NCBI RefSeq assembly: GCF_002043095.1
Contig: NZ_MVOC01000036.1
Coordinates: 1-64,000, forward strand
Length of the DNA stretch: 64,000 nt
Direction: 5' to 3'
Source of the DNA: Mycobacterium sp. AT1
GTDB taxonomy: Bacteria; Actinomycetota; Actinomycetes; Mycobacteriales; Mycobacteriaceae
The notes below the pieces were generated by a model. That model saw only the letters and a program-made list of their open reading frames with translations, searched no databases and was not told the origin of the DNA. The first letter of the stretch is position 1, and each line of letters starts with the position of its first letter. This document shows positions 32,253 through 40,289 of the stretch, in pieces. A program made the position numbers and the translations under genes.

Positions 32253-33719
32253 TCAATCGGAGGCAGCGAGGGCGGGCGGCGGCGTCACGCGGTCGTGACA
32301 GCGAGCCGACGCCTCCGGTGACACCAAACCCATGTCGCACTGCCGGTTGCTGATGCCGACCCCGGAGACGACCCCGGCGACGGCGAACAGCACCGCAACC
32401 ACGATCGCGCCCGACCGGAAGCCGGCGAAGTCCATTGCCGTCGACGCCGTCGCGCCGGCCCCGACGATCACGCCGGTGAACGCCACCGCGATCAGCCCGG
32501 CCACCCGCGACACCGCGTTGTTCACTGCGGAGCCGATGCCGCTCTGCGCCGGGTCGACCGCCGCAAGGACAGCCGCCGTCAACGGTGACACCGTGACCGA
32601 CAGGCCCACCCCGAAGACGATCAGACCCGGCAACATCTGAGTCCAGAAGTCGAACGGCGCGCGCGCCGTCGTCATCAGCAGGAAGCCGCCCGCGGCGATC
32701 AGCGGGCCCACGGCCATGAAGACCCGTGGCCCATGCGTTCCCGCCAAGGATCCGAACCGGCGGGCGAGGAAGAACGACAACACCGGAAGCGGCAGCGTCG
32801 CAAGCCCTGCGAGCGCCGCCGACATGCCGACCGTCTCCTGAAGGAACAGCGCGACGATCAACGTGCCGAGGGACACCGCGGCGTAGAGGAACACCGTCGC
32901 CAAATTCCCGACGGCGAAATTGCGAGAGGCGAACAGTCCCAGCGGCATGATCGGGTTCGGCACGCGCCGCTCCCAGAACGGGAAGGCGACCAGACACGTC
33001 ACGCCGAGCACGAACCCGGAAATCACCGCGGGATGGGTGGGACCGAGTCGTTGCTGCTCGATGAGGGCGTACACCGCCCCGGTCAGCCCGGTGGCGCACA
33101 GCGCGGCTCCCCCGACGTCGACGCGTCCCGACCGTCCCGTGCTGGCCTTCTCCCGACCAAGCCGCGTCGTCAGGTACAGGGTGACGGCCAGCGGCAGCAC
33201 GTTGATCCCGAAGACCCACCGCCAGTTCAACGCGTCCACCAGCAGCCCGCCCAGCGGCGGTCCCACCACGAACGCCGTGCCCGTCCACGCCGTCCAGGTG
33301 CCGATCGCGGCGGCTTGGCGTGCCCCGGTGAACCGGGAGTTGATCATCGCCAGCGAGCTCGGCACCAGGAAGGCCGCACCGACGCCCTGCAGGCAGCGCG
33401 CCGCGACGAGGATCCAGCCCGTCGGGGCAAGCGCACACAGCAGGGATGCGACGGCGAACACGGCCAACCCGGTCCGCAGCACCGCCAGCCTGCCGAACTG
33501 GTCGGACACGGCGCCGGCGACCAGGATGAGCGCACCGAGAGCCAGCAGGTAGCCGTCGACGACCCATTGTTGGAGGGCGAGCCCGCCCCCGAAGTCCGTT
33601 GCGATCGCCGGCAGCGCCAGGTTCACCACCGACCCGTCGAGGAAGGCCACGAACGACGCCAGTACCGCAACCGCGATCAGCGTTCGATCGGGCGCGTCGT
33701 AGCGCGGTGCGGTGGTCAG
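32253..33719 (-). CDS. MFS transporter, DHA2-like drug exporter
   Basis: A 488-residue major facilitator with about fourteen helices, the number of the DHA2 drug-export family. TM1 is LIAVAVLASFVAFLDGSVVNLALPAI (motif D1), followed by motif A (GAVSDQFGRLAVLRTG) and motif C (GPPLGGLL). No ATG, GTG or TTG start exists between the upstream gene and TM1; the frame meets the end of the DUF3159 gene at CTGA, where CTG 33719 would overlap the TGA by four bases exactly as the two preceding genes overlap. I therefore propose a CTG start. Not recalled from this place in M. tuberculosis. Confidence 0.85.
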   Translation of the reverse strand: MTTAPRYDAPDRTLIAVAVLASFVAFLDGSVVNLALPAIATDFGGGLALQQWVVDGYLLALGALILVAGAVSDQFGRLAVLRTGLAVFAVASLLCALAPTGWILVAARCLQGVGAAFLVPSSLAMINSRFTGARQAAAIGTWTAWTGTAFVVGPPLGGLLVDALNWRWVFGINVLPLAVTLYLTTRLGREKASTGRSGRVDVGGAALCATGLTGAVYALIEQQRLGPTHPAVISGFVLGVTCLVAFPFWERRVPNPIMPLGLFASRNFAVGNLATVFLYAAVSLGTLIVALFLQETVGMSAALAGLATLPLPVLSFFLARRFGSLAGTHGPRVFMAVGPLIAAGGFLLMTTARAPFDFWTQMLPGLIVFGVGLSVTVSPLTAAVLAAVDPAQSGIGSAVNNAVSRVAGLIAVAFTGVIVGAGATASTAMDFAGFRSGAIVVAVLFAVAGVVSGVGISNRQCDMGLVSPEASARCHDRVTPPPALAASD

Positions 33720-34423
33720 TCGGCCCGTGCCTCTTCGGCATGCGGTTCCGCGTTCTCCGCGGCGTGAAGGGCTCGCTGAGCGGCCCGGATCGCGAGGTAG
33801 GTGACCAGCGCGGCGACGGCCGTCAACGGCCAGCCCATGGCAATGCGCGCGACCCCGAGCAACCCGGTCTGGTCCTCGTCGTAGAGGCGGTTCTGCACCA
33901 GGAACCGGGCGCCGAACACCAAGGCCCAGACACACGTCGCGATGTCGAACGCCGTCAACGCGCGCCGGACGCCCCGCCAGTCACGATCACGCCCGTTGAC
34001 CCAACCCCAGGCGTAGCCGACGATCGGCCGTCGGATGACGACCGAGAGCGCGAAGACGCCCGCGTAGACCAGCGACGACCAGATGCCCAACAGGAAGTAC
34101 CCCTTGGACTCGCCGACCAGGTAGGCGATGCCGGCGCTGACCCCGACGGCGAAGAAGCCGGATATCGCCGGTTGCAACGTCTCCCGGCGCGCCAGCCGCC
34201 ACACCAGGATGAGCGTCGCCACGCCGAGCGCCGCAGCGATGGCCCACTTCAAGCCGAACAGCGACGACACCGGCACGAACACCAGAACGGGCAGCGACGA
34301 GTAGATCAGGCCGCTGACACCGCCCATCTGCGCCAGGATGGCTTGGGCATTCAGCTTGTTCTCGGGTTCATCGGGCGCTACGGCCTCGATCTCCTCCGCC
34401 GTCCCCTTGTCGGGGTGGGTCAC
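33716..34423 (-). CDS. DUF3159 membrane protein
   Basis: A 235-residue integral membrane protein of the actinobacterial DUF3159 family (M. tuberculosis Rv2693c). A polar head of about 25 residues is followed by five or six hydrophobic helices, with the conserved segments GGVSGLIYSSLPVLVFV and RDRDWRGVRRALTAFDIATCVWALVFGARFLVQNRLY. Function unknown. The GTG start overlaps the OB-fold gene stop by four bases (GTGA), and its own stop overlaps the MFS gene, so the three genes form a translationally coupled operon. Confidence 0.88.
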   Translation of the reverse strand: MTHPDKGTAEEIEAVAPDEPENKLNAQAILAQMGGVSGLIYSSLPVLVFVPVSSLFGLKWAIAAALGVATLILVWRLARRETLQPAISGFFAVGVSAGIAYLVGESKGYFLLGIWSSLVYAGVFALSVVIRRPIVGYAWGWVNGRDRDWRGVRRALTAFDIATCVWALVFGARFLVQNRLYDEDQTGLLGVARIAMGWPLTAVAALVTYLAIRAAQRALHAAENAEPHAEEARAD

Positions 34424-34791
34424 TTCTGAATCTCGTAGTGCGGGTTGTAGATCGCCTTCGTGCCGTTCTCGAGCTTGCCGAGGCGGCCGTGCACCCGCAA
34501 CGTGCGACCTGACTCGATGCCAGCGATGCGCCGCTGGCCGAGCCAGACCAGCATCACCGCATCGGTGCCGTCGAACAGTTCGGCGCGTACACCGCCCGCG
34601 CAGCCCTTGGCGTTGGTCTCGACACACCGCAGCGTGCCGACCATCGTCACTTCTTGGCCGCGCCGACAGTCGATGGCCTTTTGCGCGCCGGTGTTCGCGG
34701 CTTCGTCACTGAGTTCCTCGACGTCCTGCTGTTCGGGGTCCTCCGTGAGCCGACGCGTCAGCCGACGTAGATAACCTTCGGCCGTAGCCAT
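34420..34791 (-). CDS. OB-fold nucleic-acid-binding domain protein
   Basis: A 123-residue protein with one OB-fold (residues about 45-120): EVTMVGTLRCVETN, GVRAELFDGTDAVMLVWLGQRRIAGIE, SGRTLRVHGRLGKL and the end IYNPHYEI. This is the tRNA-anticodon/RecG-like variety that binds nucleic acid; target unknown. It heads the operon with the DUF3159 and MFS genes. ATG 34791 precedes TATAEGYLRRL; the family in other mycobacteria (Rv2694c) has the same length. Confidence 0.85.
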   Translation of the reverse strand: MATAEGYLRRLTRRLTEDPEQQDVEELSDEAANTGAQKAIDCRRGQEVTMVGTLRCVETNAKGCAGGVRAELFDGTDAVMLVWLGQRRIAGIESGRTLRVHGRLGKLENGTKAIYNPHYEIQK

Positions 34792-34965
34792 GGTCTCTCC
34801 TACCCAAGTGGTGGATCACCCGTTGACCCACCTCTTAACCAACGCCACGGTAGACCTCTTGGTTCCGATTTGCCACGTGGCGCACAGGTTGGACGGTTAC
34901 CCTTCCGCGGAGCGTTTCAGTCCCACCGCGTGGACGTGATTTGACGCACACGGCACGATCGAACG

Positions 34966-35664
34966 ATGGCCGTCACCCTTCGCGGCGTCTCGGTGGTGTT
35001 GTTGCCAGGCACCGGATCCGACGACGACTACGTCTACCGCGCATTCTGCGGGGCCCTGCACGACGTCGGCGCCGTGGTGGTGACTGCGGTTCCCCAGCCG
35101 TCCCGGCTCGTCGAGGGCTACGTGAAGGCCATGGACGACGCTGCACGGCAGGGCCGGATCGCCGTCGGCGGAATTTCGATCGGCGCCGCCGTCGCCGCGT
35201 CCTGGGCGTTGGCGAACCCCACCGCCGCGGTCGCCGTTCTGGCCGGCCTGCCCGCGTGGACGGGCTCACCGGAGAACGCGACGGCCGCGCTGGCCGCGCA
35301 TTACTCGGCGAGCGTGCTGCGGCGCGACGGGCTGGCGTCGGCGATCAGCCAGATGCGGGACTCCAGCCCAGCGTGGTTGAGCGCCGAACTCACGCGGTCG
35401 TGGGTCGGTCAGTGGCCCGACCTTCCCGACGCCATGGACGCCGCCGCCCGGTACGTCGCTCCGACGGGCGCGGAGTTGGAGAGGCTCGCGGTCCCGATGG
35501 GCATCGCGGCCGCCACCGACGATCCGATCCACCCGCTGGAGGTGGCGGTCGAATGGGCGGCCGCGGCTCCCGCGGCCGCGCTACGCACCTTCACCCTCGA
35601 CGAACTCGGTGCCGATCCCGGCATTCTCGGGACGGCGTGCGTCAGCGCGCTGATGGAGCTGTGA
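34966..35664 (+). CDS. Alpha/beta hydrolase family protein
   Basis: A 232-residue hydrolase-like protein. It begins with the oxyanion strand VVLLPGTGSDDDYVYRAF and has a G-x-S-x-G elbow (GGISIGAAVAASWAL). A possible catalytic Asp lies in AATDDPIHPLE, where His is near too, so the triad is plausible but not certain. No signal peptide is present. Substrate unknown. Equivalent in position to Rv2695, between the OB-fold gene and the DUF3710-dut pair. Confidence 0.78.
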   Translation: MAVTLRGVSVVLLPGTGSDDDYVYRAFCGALHDVGAVVVTAVPQPSRLVEGYVKAMDDAARQGRIAVGGISIGAAVAASWALANPTAAVAVLAGLPAWTGSPENATAALAAHYSASVLRRDGLASAISQMRDSSPAWLSAELTRSWVGQWPDLPDAMDAAARYVAPTGAELERLAVPMGIAAATDDPIHPLEVAVEWAAAAPAAALRTFTLDELGADPGILGTACVSALMEL

Positions 35665-35671
35665 GCCGGCG

Positions 35672-36448
35672 CTAGCCGCCGGTGATCGTGCGGAGCTGCT
35701 GCATCGCCGAACCCTGCTCGCTGCGCCGCGCCGCCGGCTCGGGCGGTGGCGGCTGCGGCACGTACTCCTGCCCGGCTTGGCGTGCCTGCTCGGCCATCAT
35801 CTGTTCGGCCCTGGCCCGCAGCCGAGCGACGAGGGACTCCGACAGCTGCAGGGGAAGCATGTTGCGCACCGGCTGCGGCGTGTCACCTCGCTTGACAACG
35901 GTGTCGGACAGCGCATTTCGTAGATCGCGGGCGATGGCCTCGGCGTTCTCCGGCGATCCGACCGCGGCGCCGCGCACCATCCAGCGGTACCCGTCGACTC
36001 CGATGAACCGCATCACCACGGGCTCGGGACCGTTCGTCATGTGCCCGACGACCTCACGTCCCCACGGCCCGTCCTGGATGCTGACCTCGGCCGATTCGTT
36101 GCGCAGCGAATCGGCCACCTCGGTGACCACCTCGCGCCACAGGCCCCCCGCCTTGGGCGCCGCGTAGGCCGTCACGTTGTAGCGGCCGTGCGACGTCACC
36201 ATCCACGCCATCGTCGGCACACCCTGCTGGTTGACCTCGACGGCGAGCTCGGCGGCTTCGTTCTCGGGGATGAGCACGGCACCGAGGTCGTGTCGACCCA
36301 CCAGCGCCGTCTCCGCGTCGTCGAAGTCCTCGATGTCGAACGGACCGTCGAGGTCGTCGTCGGCGACGGGAGCCTTGACTTCTGCGGACTCCGTGCCCGG
36401 GGTGTTCTCGTCGCCCTTGTCGCCGCTCTTGCGCTTACCGAATGCCAT
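35672..36448 (-). CDS. DUF3710 domain protein
   Basis: A 258-residue actinobacterial protein of the DUF3710 family (Rv2696c). It starts AFGKRKSGDKGDENTPG, has an acidic head (DLDGPFDIEDFDDAE), and a conserved core GPWGREVVGHMTNGPEPVVMRFIGVDGYRWMVRG. The C-terminus is rich in Pro and Gln. No catalytic motif is known. ATG 36448 shares a base with the dut stop codon (TGATG), so it is co-translated with dut. Confidence 0.88.
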   Translation of the reverse strand: MAFGKRKSGDKGDENTPGTESAEVKAPVADDDLDGPFDIEDFDDAETALVGRHDLGAVLIPENEAAELAVEVNQQGVPTMAWMVTSHGRYNVTAYAAPKAGGLWREVVTEVADSLRNESAEVSIQDGPWGREVVGHMTNGPEPVVMRFIGVDGYRWMVRGAAVGSPENAEAIARDLRNALSDTVVKRGDTPQPVRNMLPLQLSESLVARLRARAEQMMAEQARQAGQEYVPQPPPPEPAARRSEQGSAMQQLRTITGG

Positions 36449-36912
36449 CACAAACTCTCGTGTCCGCCGGAGGAACCGTGGCCGCCTGCGCCACGGGTGG
36501 TGTCAGCCAGGCCGGCCTCGTCGAACGACGTGACCTCGACCAACTCGGGTAGTTCGACCCGCTGAACGAGGAGCTGCGCGATGCGGTCGCCGCGTCGGAC
36601 GATGATCGGCTCCTCGGGGTCGAGATTGATGAGTGTCACCTTGATTTCGCCTCGGTAACCCGCGTCGACCGTACCGGGGGTGTTGACGATCGAAAGCCCA
36701 ACGCGCGTGGCGAGTCCCGATCGCGGATGGATCAGACCCACCATCCCGTAGGGGATGGCGACGGCGATCCCGGTGGGAACCAAGGCACGCCGGCCAGGGG
36801 TGAGCACGATGTCGACTGCGCTGTAGAGGTCGACGCCGGCGTCGCCGGCGTGCGCCCGGGTGGGCATGGGCAGGTCGCGGTCCAGCCGCACGACCGCCAA
36901 AGAGGTGGACAC
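36448..36912 (-). CDS. dut: dUTP diphosphatase Dut
   Basis: A 154-residue trimeric dUTPase that hydrolyses dUTP to dUMP, keeping uracil out of DNA. All five motifs are visible: AGDAGVDLYS, PRSGLATRVGL, GTVDAGYRGEIKVTLIN, RGDRIAQLLVQ, and the flexible C-terminal arm RGAGGHGSSGG. The mycobacterial insert is as expected from Rv2697c. Start GTG 36912 (STSLAVVRLD) is chosen by family match; an upstream extension is antisense to the divergent DUF3093 gene. Only 25 bp separate the two divergent starts. Confidence 0.97.
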   Translation of the reverse strand: MSTSLAVVRLDRDLPMPTRAHAGDAGVDLYSAVDIVLTPGRRALVPTGIAVAIPYGMVGLIHPRSGLATRVGLSIVNTPGTVDAGYRGEIKVTLINLDPEEPIIVRRGDRIAQLLVQRVELPELVEVTSFDEAGLADTTRGAGGHGSSGGHESL

Positions 36913-36937
36913 GACCACGGAGATTACTCTTGGCCGG

Positions 36938-37423
36938 GTGTCCGATACGCGCGCAGCCACCGAAACGGTGCGTTACCAAGAGCGACTGAGAGTTCCGCTG
37001 TGGTGGTGCCTGCCCGCATTCCTGCTGGCCGTCATCATCGCCTACGAGGTGAACCTGGGCGTGCGATCGCTCCCCGACTGGGTGCCGTATGCGCTGCTGC
37101 TCCCGGTCGCGGTGGCGGTCCTGGTGTGGCTGGGACGGGTCGACGTCCGTGTGGTCAGCACCTCGGACGACGGGACCGGGACCGAGCTGTGGGTCGGTTC
37201 GGCGCATCTGCCCGTCGGCGTGATCTCCCGGTCGGCGGAAGTGCCAAAGTCGGCGAAGTCGGCGGCCCTTGGCCGTCAGCTCGATCCGGCGGCGTACGTG
37301 GTACACCGCGCCTGGATCAAACCGATGATCCTCGTCGTGCTCGACGATCCAGACGACCCGACGCCGTACTGGTTGGTGAGTTGCCGTCGACCCGAGCGGG
37401 TGTTGGCGGCGTTGCGCAGCTGA
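36938..37423 (+). CDS. DUF3093 membrane protein
   Basis: A 161-residue protein of the DUF3093 family (Rv2698). Two adjacent hydrophobic helices (about 22-42 and 50-67) follow a short head with YQERLRVPLWWCLPAF, and a soluble C-terminal half contains VGSAHLPVGVISR and AWIKPMILVVLDDPDDPTPYWLVS. GTG 36938 is supported by TACTCT (36925-36930) seven bases before it, a leaderless pattern. It is divergent from dut. Confidence 0.87.
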   Translation: MSDTRAATETVRYQERLRVPLWWCLPAFLLAVIIAYEVNLGVRSLPDWVPYALLLPVAVAVLVWLGRVDVRVVSTSDDGTGTELWVGSAHLPVGVISRSAEVPKSAKSAALGRQLDPAAYVVHRAWIKPMILVVLDDPDDPTPYWLVSCRRPERVLAALRS

Positions 37424-37427
37424 CCGG

Positions 37428-37730
37428 TCAGGCCGCGCAGTCGGTGCAGACCATCATGCCGCCCTTTTCGCTGGCCAGCCGGCTGCGGTGATGCACGAGG
37501 AAGCAGCTGGAGCAGGTGAACTCGTCGGCCTGCTTGGGGACCACCCGAACCGACAGTTCCTCGCCGGACAGATCAGCCCCCGGCAACTCGAAGGACTCGG
37601 CTGACTCGGACTCGTCTACGTCGACGACCGCCGATTGAGCCTCGTTGCGCCGGGCCTTCAGTTCCTCGAGCGAATCTTCGGAAACTTCGTCGGTCTCGGT
37701 GCGCCGTGGTGCGTCGTAGTCGGTAGCCAT
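37428..37730 (-). CDS. DUF4193 zinc-ribbon-like protein
   Basis: A 100-residue protein of the DUF4193 family (Rv2699c, same length). It has an acidic, disordered first half and a C-terminal cysteine pair set, CSSC and CTDC about 28 residues apart, typical of a zinc ribbon (FTCSSCFLVHHRSRLA). It may bind nucleic acid or RNA polymerase, but no role is known. ATG 37730 has AAGGAGGGG before it. A CRP-type palindrome lies 100 bp upstream, shared with the divergent cei gene. Confidence 0.9.
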   Translation of the reverse strand: MATDYDAPRRTETDEVSEDSLEELKARRNEAQSAVVDVDESESAESFELPGADLSGEELSVRVVPKQADEFTCSSCFLVHHRSRLASEKGGMMVCTDCAA

Positions 37731-37831
37731 CCTCATCCCCTCCTTGTCGATCCGTCGTGGAGCGACAGAGCTTTCTACCAGCGCAGAACGCATCCACCAA
37801 ACGATTCGTGCCCGTCGGGGCGCCGGATTGA

Positions 37832-37849
37832 ATGTGAGTTATATCACAT
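37832..37849. promoter_or_regulatory. CRP-type binding site
   Basis: ATGTGA-GTTATA-TCACAT is a perfect palindrome in both half-sites and matches the mycobacterial CRP (Rv3676-type) consensus TGTGA-N6-TCACA. Its centre, 37840.5, lies 61.5 bp before the predicted leaderless transcription start of cei at 37902, the classic class I activator position. It is about 110 bp upstream of the divergent DUF4193 gene. Confidence 0.82.
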
Positions 37850-37901
37850 CGTAAAAGACCTGGTGGCGACCGGTGACGGGCGCTGGCCTTACAGTGCAGG
37901 G

Positions 37902-38552
37902 GTGGTAGCGCAGATCACCTCGGGTACGGCATTCGACAAGCACGGCCGCCCGTTCCGCCGAAGGAACTTCATTCCCGGCATCGTCCTCATGGTGGCGCTT
38001 GCCGTCGTGACGCTGACCGTCTGGGTCATCGCGTTCAACCAAACCCCCGACGTGCGGCAACAGGCTGCCTGCAACCCGCCGCCCCCGATGGCCGACGCCA
38101 CCCAGACCGCCCTCGGTGAACCGGTGAACCCGGCGACGATGATGGACGTCACCCCGGCGAAGCTCGCCGACACGAAGATTCGGGTGCTCAACGCCAGCGG
38201 CCAAGGCGGACAAGCCGGCGAGGTGGCCGGTGCACTGCGCGATCTGGGCTACGCCCCACCCACCGCAGGCAACGACACCGTCTACGAGAACACCCGGTTG
38301 GCGTGCCAGGGCCAGATCCGGTTCGGCCCGTCAGGGCGTGCGGCCGCCGCCGCGCTGTGGCTCGTCACGCCCTGCACCGAACTCTTCCAGGATCAGCGGC
38401 CCGACGACACCGTCGACCTGGCGATCGGCACCGAGTTCTCCGACGTCAGCCACAACGACGACATCGACGCGGTCCTTGCGAGCCTGCGCCCCGACGCCAC
38501 CCAGCCCGCCGACTCGGCGCTACTGAAGAAGATCCACACCGCCGCCTGCTGA
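37902..38552 (+). CDS. cei: Cell envelope integrity protein Cei (LytR-C domain)
   Basis: A 216-residue single-pass membrane protein, same length as M. tuberculosis Rv2700. A cytoplasmic head with FDKHGRPFRRRNFIP is followed by one helix (VLMVALAVVTLTVWVIAF) and an extracytoplasmic LytR C-terminal domain (IRVLNASGQGGQAGEVAGAL). Four cysteines in the outer domain could form two disulfides. Loss of Cei weakens the envelope and virulence in M. tuberculosis. GTG 37902 is chosen by TACAGT (37890-37895) six bases upstream. A CRP-type site at -61.5 suggests cAMP control. Confidence 0.9.
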   Translation: MVAQITSGTAFDKHGRPFRRRNFIPGIVLMVALAVVTLTVWVIAFNQTPDVRQQAACNPPPPMADATQTALGEPVNPATMMDVTPAKLADTKIRVLNASGQGGQAGEVAGALRDLGYAPPTAGNDTVYENTRLACQGQIRFGPSGRAAAAALWLVTPCTELFQDQRPDDTVDLAIGTEFSDVSHNDDIDAVLASLRPDATQPADSALLKKIHTAAC

Positions 38553-38557
38553 GCCGG

Positions 38558-39406
38558 TCAGAACGCGCCGGCACGGCGCAGTGCCTCGTCGAACTCTGCG
38601 GCGATCCCCGGTGCGGCGGCGACGATCAAGCTGGCTTCCCCGGCGGCTTCCTCGATCGGCGGCAGGTGCAACCGCGCACCGGCCTCCTCGGCGATGAGCG
38701 CGCCCGCGGCCCAGTCCCACACGTTGACGCCCAGCTCGTAGTACGCGTCCAGGCGACCGGCCGCCACCATGCACAGATCCAACGCGCACGAGCCGATCCG
38801 CCGCACGTCGCGGACGTCGGGTATCAACCGGGCCAGCACCTCGGCCTGCACCAGACGCCGCTCCGGGGAGTATCCGAAGCCGGTGCCCACCAACGCCATC
38901 GACAGGTCGGCGACCGGGTTGCAGCGCAACTGCGTCGACGCACCGTCGCGCCGCACGAAGGAGCCGGCACCCCTGGCCGCGGAGAAGATCTCACCCGTCG
39001 GGACGTTCGCGACGGCACCCGCCACCGACCGCCCGTCGACCTGAACGCCGATCGACACCGCGTACGCCTCGATGCCATAGACGAAGTTGACCGTCCCGTC
39101 GATCGGGTCGAGAACCCACGTCGGCCTGCCAGGAAGGCCGATCGCCGAGCCGCCCTCCTCCTCCCCGACGATCGGATCACCGGGTCGCAGCTCGGCAAGT
39201 CGGTCGCGCAGCAGCCGTTCGGTCTCGGTGTCGACGATCGTGACGGGGTCGGTCGGGGTGCTCTTGGTGCGCGTCGCTGCGGCCGCGTCAACGGACGACC
39301 CGTCGCCGAAAACCTCGGCGCGGCGATGTCGGACGAAGTCGGCGGCCTCCTCCGCGAGCAGTTCGGCGACGGCCCGAAGGCGGCCCGGATCATGGTCGTC
39401 GGTCAC
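38558..39406 (-). CDS. suhB: Inositol-1-monophosphatase SuhB
   Basis: A 282-residue Mg2+-dependent inositol monophosphatase, which makes inositol for phosphatidylinositol and mycothiol. Metal ligands are visible in GEEEGG, WVLDPIDGTVNFVYG and VWDWAAGALIAEEAG, the three hallmarks of the family. Start is GTG 39406 (TDDHDPGRLRAVAELL). Convergent with cei (5 bp) and divergent from ppgK, as in M. tuberculosis Rv2700-Rv2702. Confidence 0.94.
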   Translation of the reverse strand: MTDDHDPGRLRAVAELLAEEAADFVRHRRAEVFGDGSSVDAAAATRTKSTPTDPVTIVDTETERLLRDRLAELRPGDPIVGEEEGGSAIGLPGRPTWVLDPIDGTVNFVYGIEAYAVSIGVQVDGRSVAGAVANVPTGEIFSAARGAGSFVRRDGASTQLRCNPVADLSMALVGTGFGYSPERRLVQAEVLARLIPDVRDVRRIGSCALDLCMVAAGRLDAYYELGVNVWDWAAGALIAEEAGARLHLPPIEEAAGEASLIVAAAPGIAAEFDEALRRAGAF

Positions 39407-39491
39407 CCTCCCATCGCAACACATCGCCTGTGGCGAGGCACTAGTGTGTGGTTGGCGTCGCACCTGTCGGCCTCTCCCAGAGGAGCGCTCA

Positions 39492-40280
39492 ATGACCGAG
39501 ACTTCCCCCTCCAGCTCGAACGACGAGGGTTCCCCACGCCGCGGTTTCGGCGTCGACGTCGGCGGAAGTGGGGTGAAGGGCGGCATCGTCGACCTCGACA
39601 CCGGCCAGCTGATCGGTGAACGCTTCAAGCTCCCGACGCCCCAACCGTCGACGCCCGACTCCGTGGCCAAGACCATCGCCGAGGTCGTCGAGAAGTTCGG
39701 CTGGGAGGGAGGGCTCGGTGTCACCTACCCGGGCGTCGTCACCGACGGAATCGTGCGGACGGCAGCCAACGTCGACAAGGGCTGGATCGGCACCAACGCC
39801 CAAGAGGTGATCGGCGCCGCCCTCGGTGGCAGGAAGATCACCGTTCTCAACGACGCCGACGCGGCAGGGCTCGCCGAGGAGAAGTTCGGTGCAGGCAAGG
39901 ACAACACCGGGGTGATCGTGCTGCTGACCTTCGGCACCGGCATCGGGTCGGCGGTGATCCACAACGGAGTGCTGCTACCCAACACCGAGTTCGGGCATCT
40001 GGAAGTCGGCGGCAAGGAAGCCGAGCACCGTGCCGCGTCGTCGATCAAGGAAGCCAAGGACTGGAGCTACGAGCGCTGGACCAAGGAAGTCACCAAGGTG
40101 CTCATCGCCGTCGAGAACGCCATCTGGCCGGACCTGTTCATCGCGGGCGGCGGCATCAGCCGCAAGGCCGACAAGTGGATTCCGTTGCTGGAGAACAGAA
40201 CCCCCGTGGTGGCGGCTGCGCTGCAGAACGAGGCTGGCATCGTCGGCGCCGCCATGGCCGCCGAGGTGGCTCAGCGCTGA
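39492..40280 (+). CDS. ppgK: Polyphosphate glucokinase PpgK
   Basis: A 262-residue ROK-family kinase that phosphorylates glucose with polyphosphate or ATP. Marks: phosphate-binding FGVDVGGSGVKGGIVDLD, catalytic region LNDADAAGLAEEKFGAG, LTFGTGIGSAVI, the sugar-binding EFGHLEVGGKEAEHRAA and GGGISRKADKW. ATG 39492 follows AGGAG. Length and wording match Rv2702 (265 residues). It is alone on the plus strand, followed by a convergent regulator gene. Confidence 0.95.
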   Translation: MTETSPSSSNDEGSPRRGFGVDVGGSGVKGGIVDLDTGQLIGERFKLPTPQPSTPDSVAKTIAEVVEKFGWEGGLGVTYPGVVTDGIVRTAANVDKGWIGTNAQEVIGAALGGRKITVLNDADAAGLAEEKFGAGKDNTGVIVLLTFGTGIGSAVIHNGVLLPNTEFGHLEVGGKEAEHRAASSIKEAKDWSYERWTKEVTKVLIAVENAIWPDLFIAGGGISRKADKWIPLLENRTPVVAAALQNEAGIVGAAMAAEVAQR

Positions 40281-40289
40281 GGCGCGCCC

